Shown: positions 33,062 to 40,570 of the stretch, in pieces
Position numbering within the stretch: the stretch's first letter is position 1
Layout: each line of letters starts with the position of its first letter
Assembly: GCA_017557405.1 (NCBI GenBank)
Contig: JAFYYV010000047.1
Span: 23,378 to 87,377 of the forward strand
Reading direction: 5' to 3'
Source of the DNA: Prevotella sp.
GTDB taxonomy: Bacteria > Bacteroidota > Bacteroidia > Bacteroidales > Bacteroidaceae
DNA length: 64,000 nucleotides
The notes under the pieces: model-generated
The model's database searches: none
Seen by the model: only the letters and a program-made list of their open reading frames with translations
What the model was told of the DNA's origin: nothing
Made by a program: the position numbers and the translations under genes

Positions 33062-33787
33062 ATGGAAAACAAAAGTAAAAACATAAACATCGAATTGAGA
33101 AGCGAGGAGGTGCAGGAACTGATGGGGAGAATACCGCCAGTTATTCTGCGTGTCGGAATCGGAAGTATTCTCTTGATTCTGTTGTTGTTTTTCGTCGCAA
33201 GTTTCCACATCAAATATCCGACCTATGAAACGGTTCCAGTGAAACTAAATATAGGTGAGAATACATGTGATGTTGTTATGCCTTTTGACGGAATTATTGT
33301 CAATTTAAATGTCGATGACGGGGAAAGCATAAAAATGCACGACACGTTGATGCAAGTTGTCAATCCGATACCGTCAGGCAACGACATAACCGTCTTGCGC
33401 TCTCCTTCAGATGGAATCGTATATGCTTGTGATTTCTTGGAAAAAGGGATGTCTTTCAAGCAGGGAACGCCTCTGTTTGTTATTCGTCAGGGTTGCAACG
33501 AAAAAATGACGGGAAAATGCTATATCGGCCAACAAATCAAACAGAAAATGGAGATAGGCACAGAGATAGAATGCGTTGGCCAAGGAGTTGTGTTAAATGG
33601 AAGAATCGGAAAGGTGGCGAAGGTGATGAATCCCCAACAAAAAGGGTATGCTGTAGAAATTGTTTTTGATGAAAATGCATTGCCAGAGGACATTCAGGCA
33701 ACGAGTGATCTTTTCGCCAAGTTTCAGATATCGGAAAGCACTATTTTCGAGCTGTTTTTCTTGAAATCGATGCTTCCGAAGATATAA
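33062..33787 (+). CDS. HlyD-like membrane fusion protein
   Basis: A 241-residue inner-membrane anchored adaptor: short cytoplasmic tail, one transmembrane helix (about 34-52), then a biotinyl-lipoyl-like domain (VVMPFDGIIVNLNVDDGESI, about 70-90; VLRSPSDGIVYACDFLEKG) and a beta-barrel part. It is short for the family and lacks the long coiled-coil hairpin, as is usual for adaptors paired with C39 exporters in Bacteroidetes. It starts 12 bp after the exporter gene and closes the peptide cluster. No TolC gene is nearby. Confidence 0.82.
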   Translation: MENKSKNINIELRSEEVQELMGRIPPVILRVGIGSILLILLLFFVASFHIKYPTYETVPVKLNIGENTCDVVMPFDGIIVNLNVDDGESIKMHDTLMQVVNPIPSGNDITVLRSPSDGIVYACDFLEKGMSFKQGTPLFVIRQGCNEKMTGKCYIGQQIKQKMEIGTEIECVGQGVVLNGRIGKVAKVMNPQQKGYAVEIVFDENALPEDIQATSDLFAKFQISESTIFELFFLKSMLPKI

Positions 33788-33813
33788 TAACCAAATGAAT
33801 TATCGTTTATAAT

Positions 33814-34022
33814 ATGAAACTGAAGCAGTACCCCTCGCAGTTGAACCTGCGGCGCGTGATGATGAAAAAAATGTAAGCGATGCGGAGTTGGGCCGTCGTA
33901 TTGATGTGACTCGACAGACAGTAAATAATTGGGTAAACGGACGGCGAGACATCACCGTCGGACGGTTGCATGAGGTTGCGGATGCACTTGGAGTGCGCGT
34001 CCGCGATCTCTTTGATGAATAG
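33814..34022 (+). pseudogene. XRE-type HTH regulator broken by a 1-nt frameshift
   Basis: Translation from ATG 33814 gives MKLKQYPSQLNLRRVMMKKM and then a stop. In the frame one base over, without any start codon, follows VSDAELGRRIDVTRQTVNNW then VNGRRDITVGRLHEVADALG and a proper end LFDE at 34022. Adding one A to the run of seven at 33865-33871 would join the parts into a 69-residue protein with a complete helix-turn-helix. Either a true loss of function, a sequencing error in a homopolymer, or slippage-controlled expression. Confidence 0.8.
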
Positions 34023-34079
34023 GGTGTAAACACTTAGGCTGTCATTTCGTGCTGAAGAGAAAATTTGTAACGCGAAAAC

Positions 34080-34110
34080 TTGCATGCACCTGCCGATTGT
34101 CTTAATTTTG
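34080..34110 (+). promoter_or_regulatory. promoter of the VirE-like gene
   Basis: CTTG with TTG at 34080-34082, 20 nt, TAATTTTG (34103-34110). Perfect -7 box. Start near 34117, leader about 15 nt. Confidence 0.68.
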
Positions 34111-34131
34111 CAGAAGTCAATCCAAAAAGCT

Positions 34132-36249
34132 ATGGAACTATCAGTATTTCGTAATTTCTGGGACAAGGTGCCGGTCAGCAGTACGCTGGAAGCGATGGTG
34201 GAGGCTATCCGCTCTGACCAGCGGACAAGGGAACTGACGGAGGGGTATCGGCTGCACCAGTTGGACTCGCTGAAGAACGAGAGTATGCTGTTTGCCGTGC
34301 CGTGTGTGTTCGAGGGCGGCAAAGCACAGAAGCATGTGGTGAGGTTGACGGGAATGGCGATGGTGGACTTTGACCACGCCGACCAATTGATAATTGAAAA
34401 TGGAAAATTGAAAATTCAGACCGACCCGCACACACTGCTGTGCTATACGACGATCAGCGGCGAGGGGCTGCGGGTGCTGTACCGCTACGAACTGGACGAG
34501 GCGTTTCCGCTGAAGCAGCAGATACAGTACTACCGCAAGGCGTTTGCAACGGGCAATGCGTACTACGGGCAGTTGATTGGCGCGGAGACGGACGTGAAGT
34601 GCAAGAACGTGACGAGGCTGACGGTAGTGGCGCATGACGAGGCAGTGTACTTTAACCCCAAGGCAGAGGCGTTCTCGGCAGCGTGGATAGAGGTCGAATG
34701 GGAACGGCTGCAGGGGCCGCAGAAGGCACAGCGCAAACAACAGCGCGAACTAGCTCGCATCCGCAGGGTGTACGAAAAGACCATCCGGCCGGAAGTGGAA
34801 GCCGAAGGGGCGGTGTACACCGACGGTTCGCACAACGACTACGTGATGCGCGTGGGCTACCGGCTAAACCAGTTCGGTTTCTCGTTGGAGGCCGCTAAGG
34901 AGTGGGCCATCAGCGAGTTCGCGGATTATGAGCGCACGGCAGACATCATCACGTATTGCTATGAGAAGGAGGAAGAGCACGGCAGCCGTGGCGGACAAAA
35001 GCACTACTATGCAGCGGCGGGTGGCAGCGGGTTTGCGTCGGTGGAGGAGATTAGGACATACCTCGGTGAGCATATCCAGCTGAGGCATAATGTGATAACG
35101 ATGCGAGTGGAAAGCCGTGTCCCCTCCCAACTTCCTCTGTATAAGGGAGGAGAATGGTTACCTATCACTGACCGCATAGTAAACTCGCTATGGTCAGAGA
35201 TGTCGAATAAGAGACGGGTGAACGCACAGGACATCTACCGAGTGATAGAGTCGGATTTCGTCAAGGATTTTCATCCGTTCAAGGAGTATCTGGAATCGCT
35301 TTCCACACACACCGACCAGACTGACTACATCCGCGAACTGGCCGCGACAGTCAGGGTAAAGGGTGGGCCAGCAGAACAGGAACTCTTTTACCTGTATCTG
35401 AGGAAATGGCTCGTGGCAATGGTCGCTGGATGGGTGGACGATGCCGTCGTGAACAATGTCATCCTGGTGCTGATAGGCGAACAAGGCTCGTACAAGACGA
35501 CGTGGTTCAATTTTCTCCTTCCGCCAGAATTGTCGAAATATTTCTATACAAAGACCAATGCCAACCGGATGGGGCGCGACGACCTGTTGACGTTGGCGCA
35601 GTACGGGCTGGTGTGCTGTGAGGAACTGGACACCATGCGCCCCTCAGAACTGAACCAGTTGAAGGCTGCGGTCACCATGCAGAGCATCGACGAGCGGGCG
35701 GCATATGCCCACTTTCATGAGCACAGGATGCACATCGCATCGTTCTGCGGCACGGGCAACAACGTGCAGTTCCTCTCCGACCCCACGGGCAACCGCCGCT
35801 GGCTGCCTTTTGAAATCGTGGACATACGGTCGCCCCGTGAACAGCCGTTCAACTACGAGGGTATCTATAGCCAGGCATACCAACTCTATCGCTCGGGGTT
35901 CCAGTACTGGTTTTCGAGGGATGAGATCGTGCGGCTGTCGGAACATAACCGCCAATATGAGACACCTCGGTTGGAGCATGAACTGGTGCAGTTGTACTTC
36001 CGACAGCCCAGAGAGTTGGAGAGCGGCGTGTTCATGAGCGTGGGCCGCGCCCTGCAGATTGTCAGCAGCAACATCTCGCAGAAACTGTCGGTGGTCTATA
36101 TGGGCCGTGCCTTTGCCGAACTGGGTTTCCGTCGTGTGAAATGGGGCGGCCAGCGTGGGTATATTGTCTTGCAGCGTACCGCTGAGGAGATTCAGATGGT
36201 GCAGCGCTCGATGGCTGCACAGGCCGTGACGGAGGAAACGGGGCGGTAG
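34132..36249 (+). CDS. BT4734-like/VirE-type P-loop protein
   Basis: A 705-residue protein. The N-terminal part (about 1-200) is of the BT4734/BF3469 type, related to primases (LTGMAMVDFDH, TLLCYTTISGEGLRVLYRY). The C-terminal half is a virulence-associated-E ATPase: Walker A GEQGSYKTT (about 447-455), VCCEELDTM as Walker B, and TGNRRWLPFEIV (about 545-556), as in phage and plasmid primase-helicases. With the next four genes it forms a set found again and again in Bacteroidales genomes. A 35-bp heptamer array lies inside the gene (residues about 85-96, LIIENGKLKIQ). Role unknown; probably replication of a mobile element or its remnant. Confidence 0.82.
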   Translation: MELSVFRNFWDKVPVSSTLEAMVEAIRSDQRTRELTEGYRLHQLDSLKNESMLFAVPCVFEGGKAQKHVVRLTGMAMVDFDHADQLIIENGKLKIQTDPHTLLCYTTISGEGLRVLYRYELDEAFPLKQQIQYYRKAFATGNAYYGQLIGAETDVKCKNVTRLTVVAHDEAVYFNPKAEAFSAAWIEVEWERLQGPQKAQRKQQRELARIRRVYEKTIRPEVEAEGAVYTDGSHNDYVMRVGYRLNQFGFSLEAAKEWAISEFADYERTADIITYCYEKEEEHGSRGGQKHYYAAAGGSGFASVEEIRTYLGEHIQLRHNVITMRVESRVPSQLPLYKGGEWLPITDRIVNSLWSEMSNKRRVNAQDIYRVIESDFVKDFHPFKEYLESLSTHTDQTDYIRELAATVRVKGGPAEQELFYLYLRKWLVAMVAGWVDDAVVNNVILVLIGEQGSYKTTWFNFLLPPELSKYFYTKTNANRMGRDDLLTLAQYGLVCCEELDTMRPSELNQLKAAVTMQSIDERAAYAHFHEHRMHIASFCGTGNNVQFLSDPTGNRRWLPFEIVDIRSPREQPFNYEGIYSQAYQLYRSGFQYWFSRDEIVRLSEHNRQYETPRLEHELVQLYFRQPRELESGVFMSVGRALQIVSSNISQKLSVVYMGRAFAELGFRRVKWGGQRGYIVLQRTAEEIQMVQRSMAAQAVTEETGR
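34385..34419. repeat. 35-bp heptamer array inside the VirE-like gene
   Basis: Five consecutive 7-mers: AATTGAT, AATTGAA, AATGGAA, AATTGAA, AATTCAG. It is A+T-rich in a G+C-rich gene and encodes LIIENGKLKIQ without breaking the frame. Confidence 0.8.
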
Positions 36250-36285
36250 GACACTATAGGACTGCAGTTTCTGGAAACACCTTGC

Positions 36286-36330
36286 GCGTACGCAGGAACT
36301 CCCAAAAGCCTTGATACTTCCTGCGTACGC
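36286..36330. repeat. 13-bp perfect inverted repeat
   Basis: GCGTACGCAGGAA (36286-36298) and TTCCTGCGTACGC (36318-36330) with a 19-bp spacer; each arm contains the palindrome GCGTACGC. It lies in the 236-bp gap between the VirE-like and DUF4248 genes. It lacks a T-run, so it is more likely a protein or replication site than a terminator. Confidence 0.7.
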
Positions 36331-36485
36331 ATGAAAGGAAACGGGAAAACGCTAATGGGTACTGCCCTACTGTCCTCATGGCATTTAATGCAAGTATGGT
36401 AGTTACTGACGGTAAACAACATACTTAGCACTCGCAAACACCATCCTTTTGAACCGAAAAACATATCGTAATAAAACTGAGAAAC

Positions 36486-36704
36486 ATGAAGAGAAAAAGC
36501 TATGCAAAATCAGAGCTCGCCATGCTCTACTTCCCCGATAGTGACCCGCACGTGGCAACCGTCCGCCTGATGGGATGGATACGCCGCTGCCACGAGTTGC
36601 ACGACCGCCTGACCGCCTGCCACAGCAGTAAGTTCGCCAAGTTCTTCACAGCCAAAGAGGTGAGCCTGATTGAGGAATATCTGGGAAGTCCCGATGGACA
36701 ATGA
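36486..36704 (+). CDS. DUF4248 small protein
   Basis: A 72-residue protein with the DUF4248 pattern: MKRKSYAKSELAMLYFPD, then MGWIRRCHELHDRL and FTAKEVSLIEEYLG. It looks like a small DNA-binding, MerR/HTH-type fold. In Bacteroidales it regularly accompanies VirE-like, HU-like and amidase genes, as here. Function unknown. Confidence 0.78.
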   Translation: MKRKSYAKSELAMLYFPDSDPHVATVRLMGWIRRCHELHDRLTACHSSKFAKFFTAKEVSLIEEYLGSPDGQ

Positions 36705-36775
36705 TATTTATCGAATGAATAGAACGTAAGGAAAGGGAACGAAGGAAACGTCAGAATGGGATGCCTCTGATGTTG

Positions 36776-36783
36776 TAACTTTG
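36776..36783 (+). promoter_or_regulatory. putative -7 box of the HU-like gene
   Basis: TAACTTTG, a full match to TAnnTTTG, 51 bp upstream of the HU-like start. The -33 position has no TTG. Confidence 0.42.
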
Positions 36784-36803
36784 CTGATACATCAGAGATG
36801 CAC

Positions 36804-36831
36804 TTTTCATTATTCACTAATCACTTATCAA
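36804..36831. repeat. heptamer array in the HU-like gene leader
   Basis: Four 7-mers TTTTCAT, TATTCAC, TAATCAC, TTATCAA, ending three bases before the start codon. Confidence 0.6.
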
Positions 36832-36834
36832 ACT

Positions 36835-37278
36835 ATGATTTTGTACATTTTACGTCAGAACAAGAACCAAACTTCTCTTGCCTACGGCAAGTTCTTCGCC
36901 TACCCTGTCATCGAGGAGACTATCAACCTGGATGCACTGGCTGAACACATGGCAAACCACAACACACCGTTCTCGAAGGGAGCCATCAAAGGGATGCTCA
37001 CCGACATGGTGAACTGCATCAAGGAGCTACTTCTGGAAGGTAAGAACGTGAAGATTGATGACCTTGCCATTTTCTCGCTGGGTATCAGAAACGCTGGTGG
37101 TGCCTTAAAAGCTGAGGACTTCACCGTGTCGAAGAACATCAAAGGTGTGAAACTCCGTGCCCGTGCCACTGGCGAACTGATTGCCAAGAACCTGAATCTG
37201 GAGGCTACGCTAAAGAAGGCTACGGCCACAACGAAGGTCTCGAGCAACAACGATGACCTTCCCGTCGTGAATCCTTGA
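36835..37278 (+). CDS. HU-like DNA-binding protein
   Basis: A 147-residue protein of the Bacteroidales HU/IHF-like group that is longer than classical HU (about 90). It starts MILYILRQNKNQTSLAYGKF; the helical dimerisation part includes SKGAIKGMLTDMVNCIKELL (about 45-64), then GKNVKIDDLAIFSLGI and the arm region ending FTVSKNIKGVKLRARATGEL. The C-terminal tail is Thr/Ser/Asn-rich and disordered. It is third in the VirE/DUF4248/HU/smalltalk/amidase cassette. It should bind DNA without strict sequence preference. Confidence 0.82.
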   Translation: MILYILRQNKNQTSLAYGKFFAYPVIEETINLDALAEHMANHNTPFSKGAIKGMLTDMVNCIKELLLEGKNVKIDDLAIFSLGIRNAGGALKAEDFTVSKNIKGVKLRARATGELIAKNLNLEATLKKATATTKVSSNNDDLPVVNP

Positions 37279-37483
37279 CCTACTGAGAGGGTGCGAGGTG
37301 CAGTCTGGGGCAAAGCGATAGCGGCCGACGGCTTAAATGAGAAATGAATATAACTCAGCGGCCACCAACATCCAATACATAGCTATGAACGCAGCCTGCT
37401 CACCTCACTCCCTCTCTTCTCTCTACGATACGAATGACCAGATATTATCCAATGAAACCAACACAAACACTAAATTTGATTTT

Positions 37484-37594
37484 ATGAAATTCCTGAAAGA
37501 CCTGAAGACTTGGAAAACCATCATCCAGTTCATCATCACCGTGCTCACCGCCATCATCAGCTCATTTTTCGTGCAGTCGTGCGTGGTGGGGTAA
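37484..37594 (+). CDS. smalltalk micro-protein
   Basis: A 36-residue protein MKFLKDLKTWKTIIQFIITV then LTAIISSFFVQSCVVG: a short amphipathic start and one hydrophobic helix with a cysteine near the end. It matches the 'smalltalk' family (about 30-36 residues) that stands between HU-like and amidase genes in Bacteroidales. It is the usual partner at this position, which supports that it is real despite its size. Role unknown. Confidence 0.75.
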   Translation: MKFLKDLKTWKTIIQFIITVLTAIISSFFVQSCVVG

Positions 37595-37738
37595 GAAGCT
37601 AAGACTCTCATTCGAAAACGAATTTGCATAATTATCATAATTAAGTCCACGATTTTTTATAATGATTATGGGCAATTACGGTCAATTATGGCAATTCGTT
37701 TCCTTCCAATATTCTTAATTTTTCTTGTTCAATTCCCT

Positions 37739-38155
37739 ATGAGACGAATAGATTTGATTGTCGTTCATTGTTCGGCGACACGCTGCAACCGCTCGTTCCC
37801 CTTCGAGGCGCTGGATGCCTGTCACAAAGCTAAAGGCTGGAAGTGCTGCGGCTACCACTACTACATCACCCGCGACGGCCAGATGCATCAGGGACGACCC
37901 AAGGAGATGGTGGGTGCCCACGTAGGCCCCAAGTACAACCCTCACAGCATCGGTGTCTGCTACGAGGGCGGCTACGACGAGAACGGCCATGTCGCCGACT
38001 CCCGCACTCCCGCCCAAAAGCACGCTCTCGTCGCCCTTCTCCGCTCGCTGAAGGCCGACTATCCCGACGCCCAGATCCTCGGCCACCGCGACCTGCCCTG
38101 GGTGAAAAAGGCCTGCCCCTGCTTAGATGCTCGCAAGGAGTATTCGAGCCTGTAA
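37739..38155 (+). CDS. N-acetylmuramoyl-L-alanine amidase
   Basis: A 138-residue amidase_2/PGRP-type zinc hydrolase, which cuts the bond between muramic acid and the stem peptide. It starts MRRIDLIVVHCSATR (His10 a zinc ligand), keeps YHYYITRDGQMHQGRP, GAHVGPKYNPHSIGVCYEGG and the C-terminal GHRDLPWVKKACPCLD with the second His and Cys ligand. No signal peptide in this frame; the longer frame upstream has a hydrophobic segment but crosses A+T-rich spacer. In phage-like settings it is an endolysin; here it closes the conserved cassette and is followed by a strong terminator. Confidence 0.9.
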   Translation: MRRIDLIVVHCSATRCNRSFPFEALDACHKAKGWKCCGYHYYITRDGQMHQGRPKEMVGAHVGPKYNPHSIGVCYEGGYDENGHVADSRTPAQKHALVALLRSLKADYPDAQILGHRDLPWVKKACPCLDARKEYSSL

Positions 38156-38165
38156 CTTCTCAGAA

Positions 38166-38201
38166 AAAGGGATGTGCATTTCAAATTGCACATCCCTTTA
38201 T
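38166..38201 (+). terminator. terminator after the amidase gene
   Basis: AAGGGATGTGCA, loop TTTCAAAT, TGCACATCCCTT, then TATATTATT: a 12-bp perfect stem 11 bp after the stop. It lies between converging genes and can serve both. Confidence 0.85.
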
Positions 38202-38259
38202 ATTATTCTGGTTTCAGAAGATTTCATGATGCAATGGCAATGACTTGTTTTACAGCTTT

Positions 38260-38589
38260 CTAGTATTCTCTCATGAATTCTCGCATCAGTCCCTTTTGAA
38301 CAGTTTTATATTGTTGTGTCCATTCTGAGTTCCCTTCAATATTGTCCTCGTAAAAATGAGTGATGCAGTCAATTGCCTTATCAATAGTACTTGCTGCAAT
38401 AGGAGTCTGAAATCCCATTGCATTCATTAGGCCGAAACTTAGAAATTCTGCGCACTCAGGTACATTCATCAGCGTTTTCACTTTCCGTACATACGCCTTA
38501 AACTCCTCATCTTTCGCCTTCTGCTCCAATACCTCCAGGAAGATGTCGGCAAGAGTAAGCGGACGTGTATCAGAATTATCACTCTCCAT
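38260..38589 (-). CDS. hypothetical protein, end of the RloB operon
   Basis: A 109-residue acidic, helical protein (MESDNSDTRPLTLADIFLEV..., ending GLMREFMREY). I do not recognise a domain. No signal peptide or membrane segment. It starts 8 bp after the HEPN-like gene, so it belongs to the same A+T-rich operon, though its own composition is closer to the backbone. Could be an accessory gene or an older neighbour. Confidence 0.6.
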   Translation of the reverse strand: MESDNSDTRPLTLADIFLEVLEQKAKDEEFKAYVRKVKTLMNVPECAEFLSFGLMNAMGFQTPIAASTIDKAIDCITHFYEDNIEGNSEWTQQYKTVQKGLMREFMREY

Positions 38590-38597
38590 GTCGCAAT

Positions 38598-39326
38598 TTA
38601 CTTTTTAATATTTGAACGAAACAATAATTCTTCTATTATAACCCTATATTCTGTTATAACCTCATCAATATATTGCTTTTTGGTCGTATATTGAATTTTA
38701 TGAGCGGACAAGTTTCCTAACTCTCGGATTTTGTTCAAAGAATCCTTTGTCTGCTTTTGTAGATTAAACCTCTTTTTATCTATAATATCCTTGATTATTA
38801 CATTCAAATTCTTGTACCCCTTTTCTTCTACAATTTCATCAGACAATCCGTTTGCCTCATAAGTATGTATTAAAAGAATTTCCATGAGCCTTCGCATCAA
38901 TACTGCACACCCATCAAAAATATTATTTTCGTATGAGGCATTAACCTGTTTCGCCAATGATTCTATATAGCCTCTCGTATTAGAATATAGCGATAGAGGA
39001 AGAATCATTTCGTTACATACTATTTCTTCTGACGGCTGTAACAAATAACTAAACTCTTGATCTAAAGTCTCAATAAGTTTTCTGGAAGGACGATAACCTG
39101 TACGCTCCGTTAAGATATCTTTACTTTTTCTCAAAGCATCTTTCAAACGGGTAGAATTATACTTAGACAAGTGTGCATCTACAAAATACTGATTTATATG
39201 CTCTATAGTACACGACTCAGTTTCGTGCAACTTATAATGTAGCCACACGAAACTAATTGCTTGCTCTGATTTCAATTTGAATTTATCGCAGATCGCTGAA
39301 AGAAGAGAATCCTTATTATTACTCAT
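38598..39326 (-). CDS. DUF4145/HEPN-like protein in a defence operon
   Basis: A 242-residue protein. The C-terminal half (about 125-242) looks like a DUF4145/HEPN helical domain: NIFDGCAVLMRRLMEILLIH (135-154) and IRELGNLSAHKI (200-211), with Arg201 and His209 in the position of the HEPN R...H pair (seven residues apart, slightly wider than the RNase standard). The N-terminal half is helical and without a known domain. HEPN proteins in such operons are often RNases or AMPylation targets in phage defence. Overlaps the upstream gene by an ATGA. Confidence 0.62.
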   Translation of the reverse strand: MSNNKDSLLSAICDKFKLKSEQAISFVWLHYKLHETESCTIEHINQYFVDAHLSKYNSTRLKDALRKSKDILTERTGYRPSRKLIETLDQEFSYLLQPSEEIVCNEMILPLSLYSNTRGYIESLAKQVNASYENNIFDGCAVLMRRLMEILLIHTYEANGLSDEIVEEKGYKNLNVIIKDIIDKKRFNLQKQTKDSLNKIRELGNLSAHKIQYTTKKQYIDEVITEYRVIIEELLFRSNIKK

Positions 39327-39907
39327 TTCTTAGTTTTATTCTTTTGTTTCTTTTTCGAAACACTTGTTGAACGTCCTTCTGCAATTGCTTTCACTTGTTC
39401 AACACCAGCAGGAGTAAGGGCATAAGAAGAACTATTGGGGGCTGTTATATAGGATCTTTTAATAAGGGCATTAATATTGGATGTAACATTCTTCCGTCTA
39501 GAATCAGAATACACCTTATTATTTCTATACGCCTCAACCACTTCCGAACGATTTATCGGATTCTGGTTACCATTGGACATTTTATAAAGTATCAATAATA
39601 GAATATCAGTTTCTGACTTAGTATATTGTTTCGTCACTAACTCGTATACTGACGGTATCGTATCTATGACCTCACATTCATCTGAAGACTGTTCCAGGAA
39701 ATCCGTCTTACAAGTCAATTGATTAGATTGACTTACAGGAACTGAGGATGGATTAGTAACAAAAGTATCTCCAATATTAATTAGATTGTACTTTATCAAC
39801 AAATAGTGAATAACCCTCTTCTTGGTCTCATCATCTAATTTTGAAAGAGCTTTCGAACATTTAGCCAATGCCTCGAACTCCAATTCGTCATTATCAATTT
39901 CTGCCAT
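39323..39907 (-). CDS. winged-helix-like accessory protein
   Basis: A 194-residue protein. The region about 95-175 (TKSETDILLLILYKMSNGNQ, NVTSNINALIKRSYI, SSYALTPAGVEQVKAIAEG) has the shape of a winged helix; the C-terminus is a Lys-rich tail (KKKQKNKTKK) typical for nucleic-acid binding. The N-terminal 90 residues are unrecognised. It lies 42 bp after the RloB-like gene and overlaps the HEPN-like gene. It may regulate the operon or be part of the effector complex. Confidence 0.6.
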   Translation of the reverse strand: MAEIDNDELEFEALAKCSKALSKLDDETKKRVIHYLLIKYNLINIGDTFVTNPSSVPVSQSNQLTCKTDFLEQSSDECEVIDTIPSVYELVTKQYTKSETDILLLILYKMSNGNQNPINRSEVVEAYRNNKVYSDSRRKNVTSNINALIKRSYITAPNSSSYALTPAGVEQVKAIAEGRSTSVSKKKQKNKTKK

Positions 39908-39949
39908 AGATCTTAATGTTTAATGAAAATTCTACTTAATTATAGATAA

Positions 39950-40561
39950 CTATATCTTCTTCTTTTTTAATAGCTCTATCATATTTCCTAGCTGAGAATA
40001 TGTACATTCTCTTTCTGTCGTTTCAATGGACTTGCAAGATCGTTCCGAATTTGCAATGGCATTATCCAATGATCCGCCTTTCTTTATAAAATATTGATGC
40101 AATGGATGACGTGCAAAAAACTTTTGCTCTTTTATGTAACCACATTCTTTATTCAAATCTTTCACTACATCATCCGAGCATATGTATTCTTTTGTGGTAT
40201 ATTTGAAATAATACAAGAAAAACAATTCTGTACATCTTTCTGTCTCAAAGAACTTAACTTCACAGTTAATTCCCTTTTTTACTTTTACAACAGGTTTGCG
40301 ATATTTCCTTTTTAAATTCTCATAATCGGTTTTTTCCTTACCTTCTTTTTTGTTATCCATATCTATAACACAAAACACCTTCGAATAACCTTCAGAAACA
40401 GCCAATTCTATGCGTTTTTGCAATTCCTTAATACTTGAATGTTTCGGCATTTTTGGCTCAATGTTTTGCAAAGAAAGATATTCGTCTTTTAGAGAGTTCA
40501 AATAAAAACACTCTGTTGGCCCTTCGCCTAAGATAATAATAGCATCCTTTAACTTTCCCAT
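39950..40561 (-). CDS. RloB-like TOPRIM protein
   Basis: A 203-residue protein with the RloB/AbiLii pattern. TOPRIM-type acidic sites are visible: Glu13 and Glu17 in ILGEGPTECFYL, and Asp67/Asp69 in CVIDMDNK; basic and aromatic residues follow (EVKFFETERCTELFFLYYF). In AbiL-type and related abortive-infection systems a TOPRIM nuclease-like protein is paired with an AAA ATPase, as here: the ATPase gene ends 9 bp upstream. Strongly A+T-rich, unlike the flanking backbone, which suggests acquisition by transfer. Confidence 0.78.
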   Translation of the reverse strand: MGKLKDAIIILGEGPTECFYLNSLKDEYLSLQNIEPKMPKHSSIKELQKRIELAVSEGYSKVFCVIDMDNKKEGKEKTDYENLKRKYRKPVVKVKKGINCEVKFFETERCTELFFLYYFKYTTKEYICSDDVVKDLNKECGYIKEQKFFARHPLHQYFIKKGGSLDNAIANSERSCKSIETTERECTYSQLGNMIELLKKKKI

Positions 40562-40570
40562 AGTCGAACA

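Noticed and set aside
36286-36330. Terminator of the VirE-like gene
   Set aside because: The stem is strong but no T-run follows on either strand and the spacer is 19 bp, so a protein or replication site is more likely.
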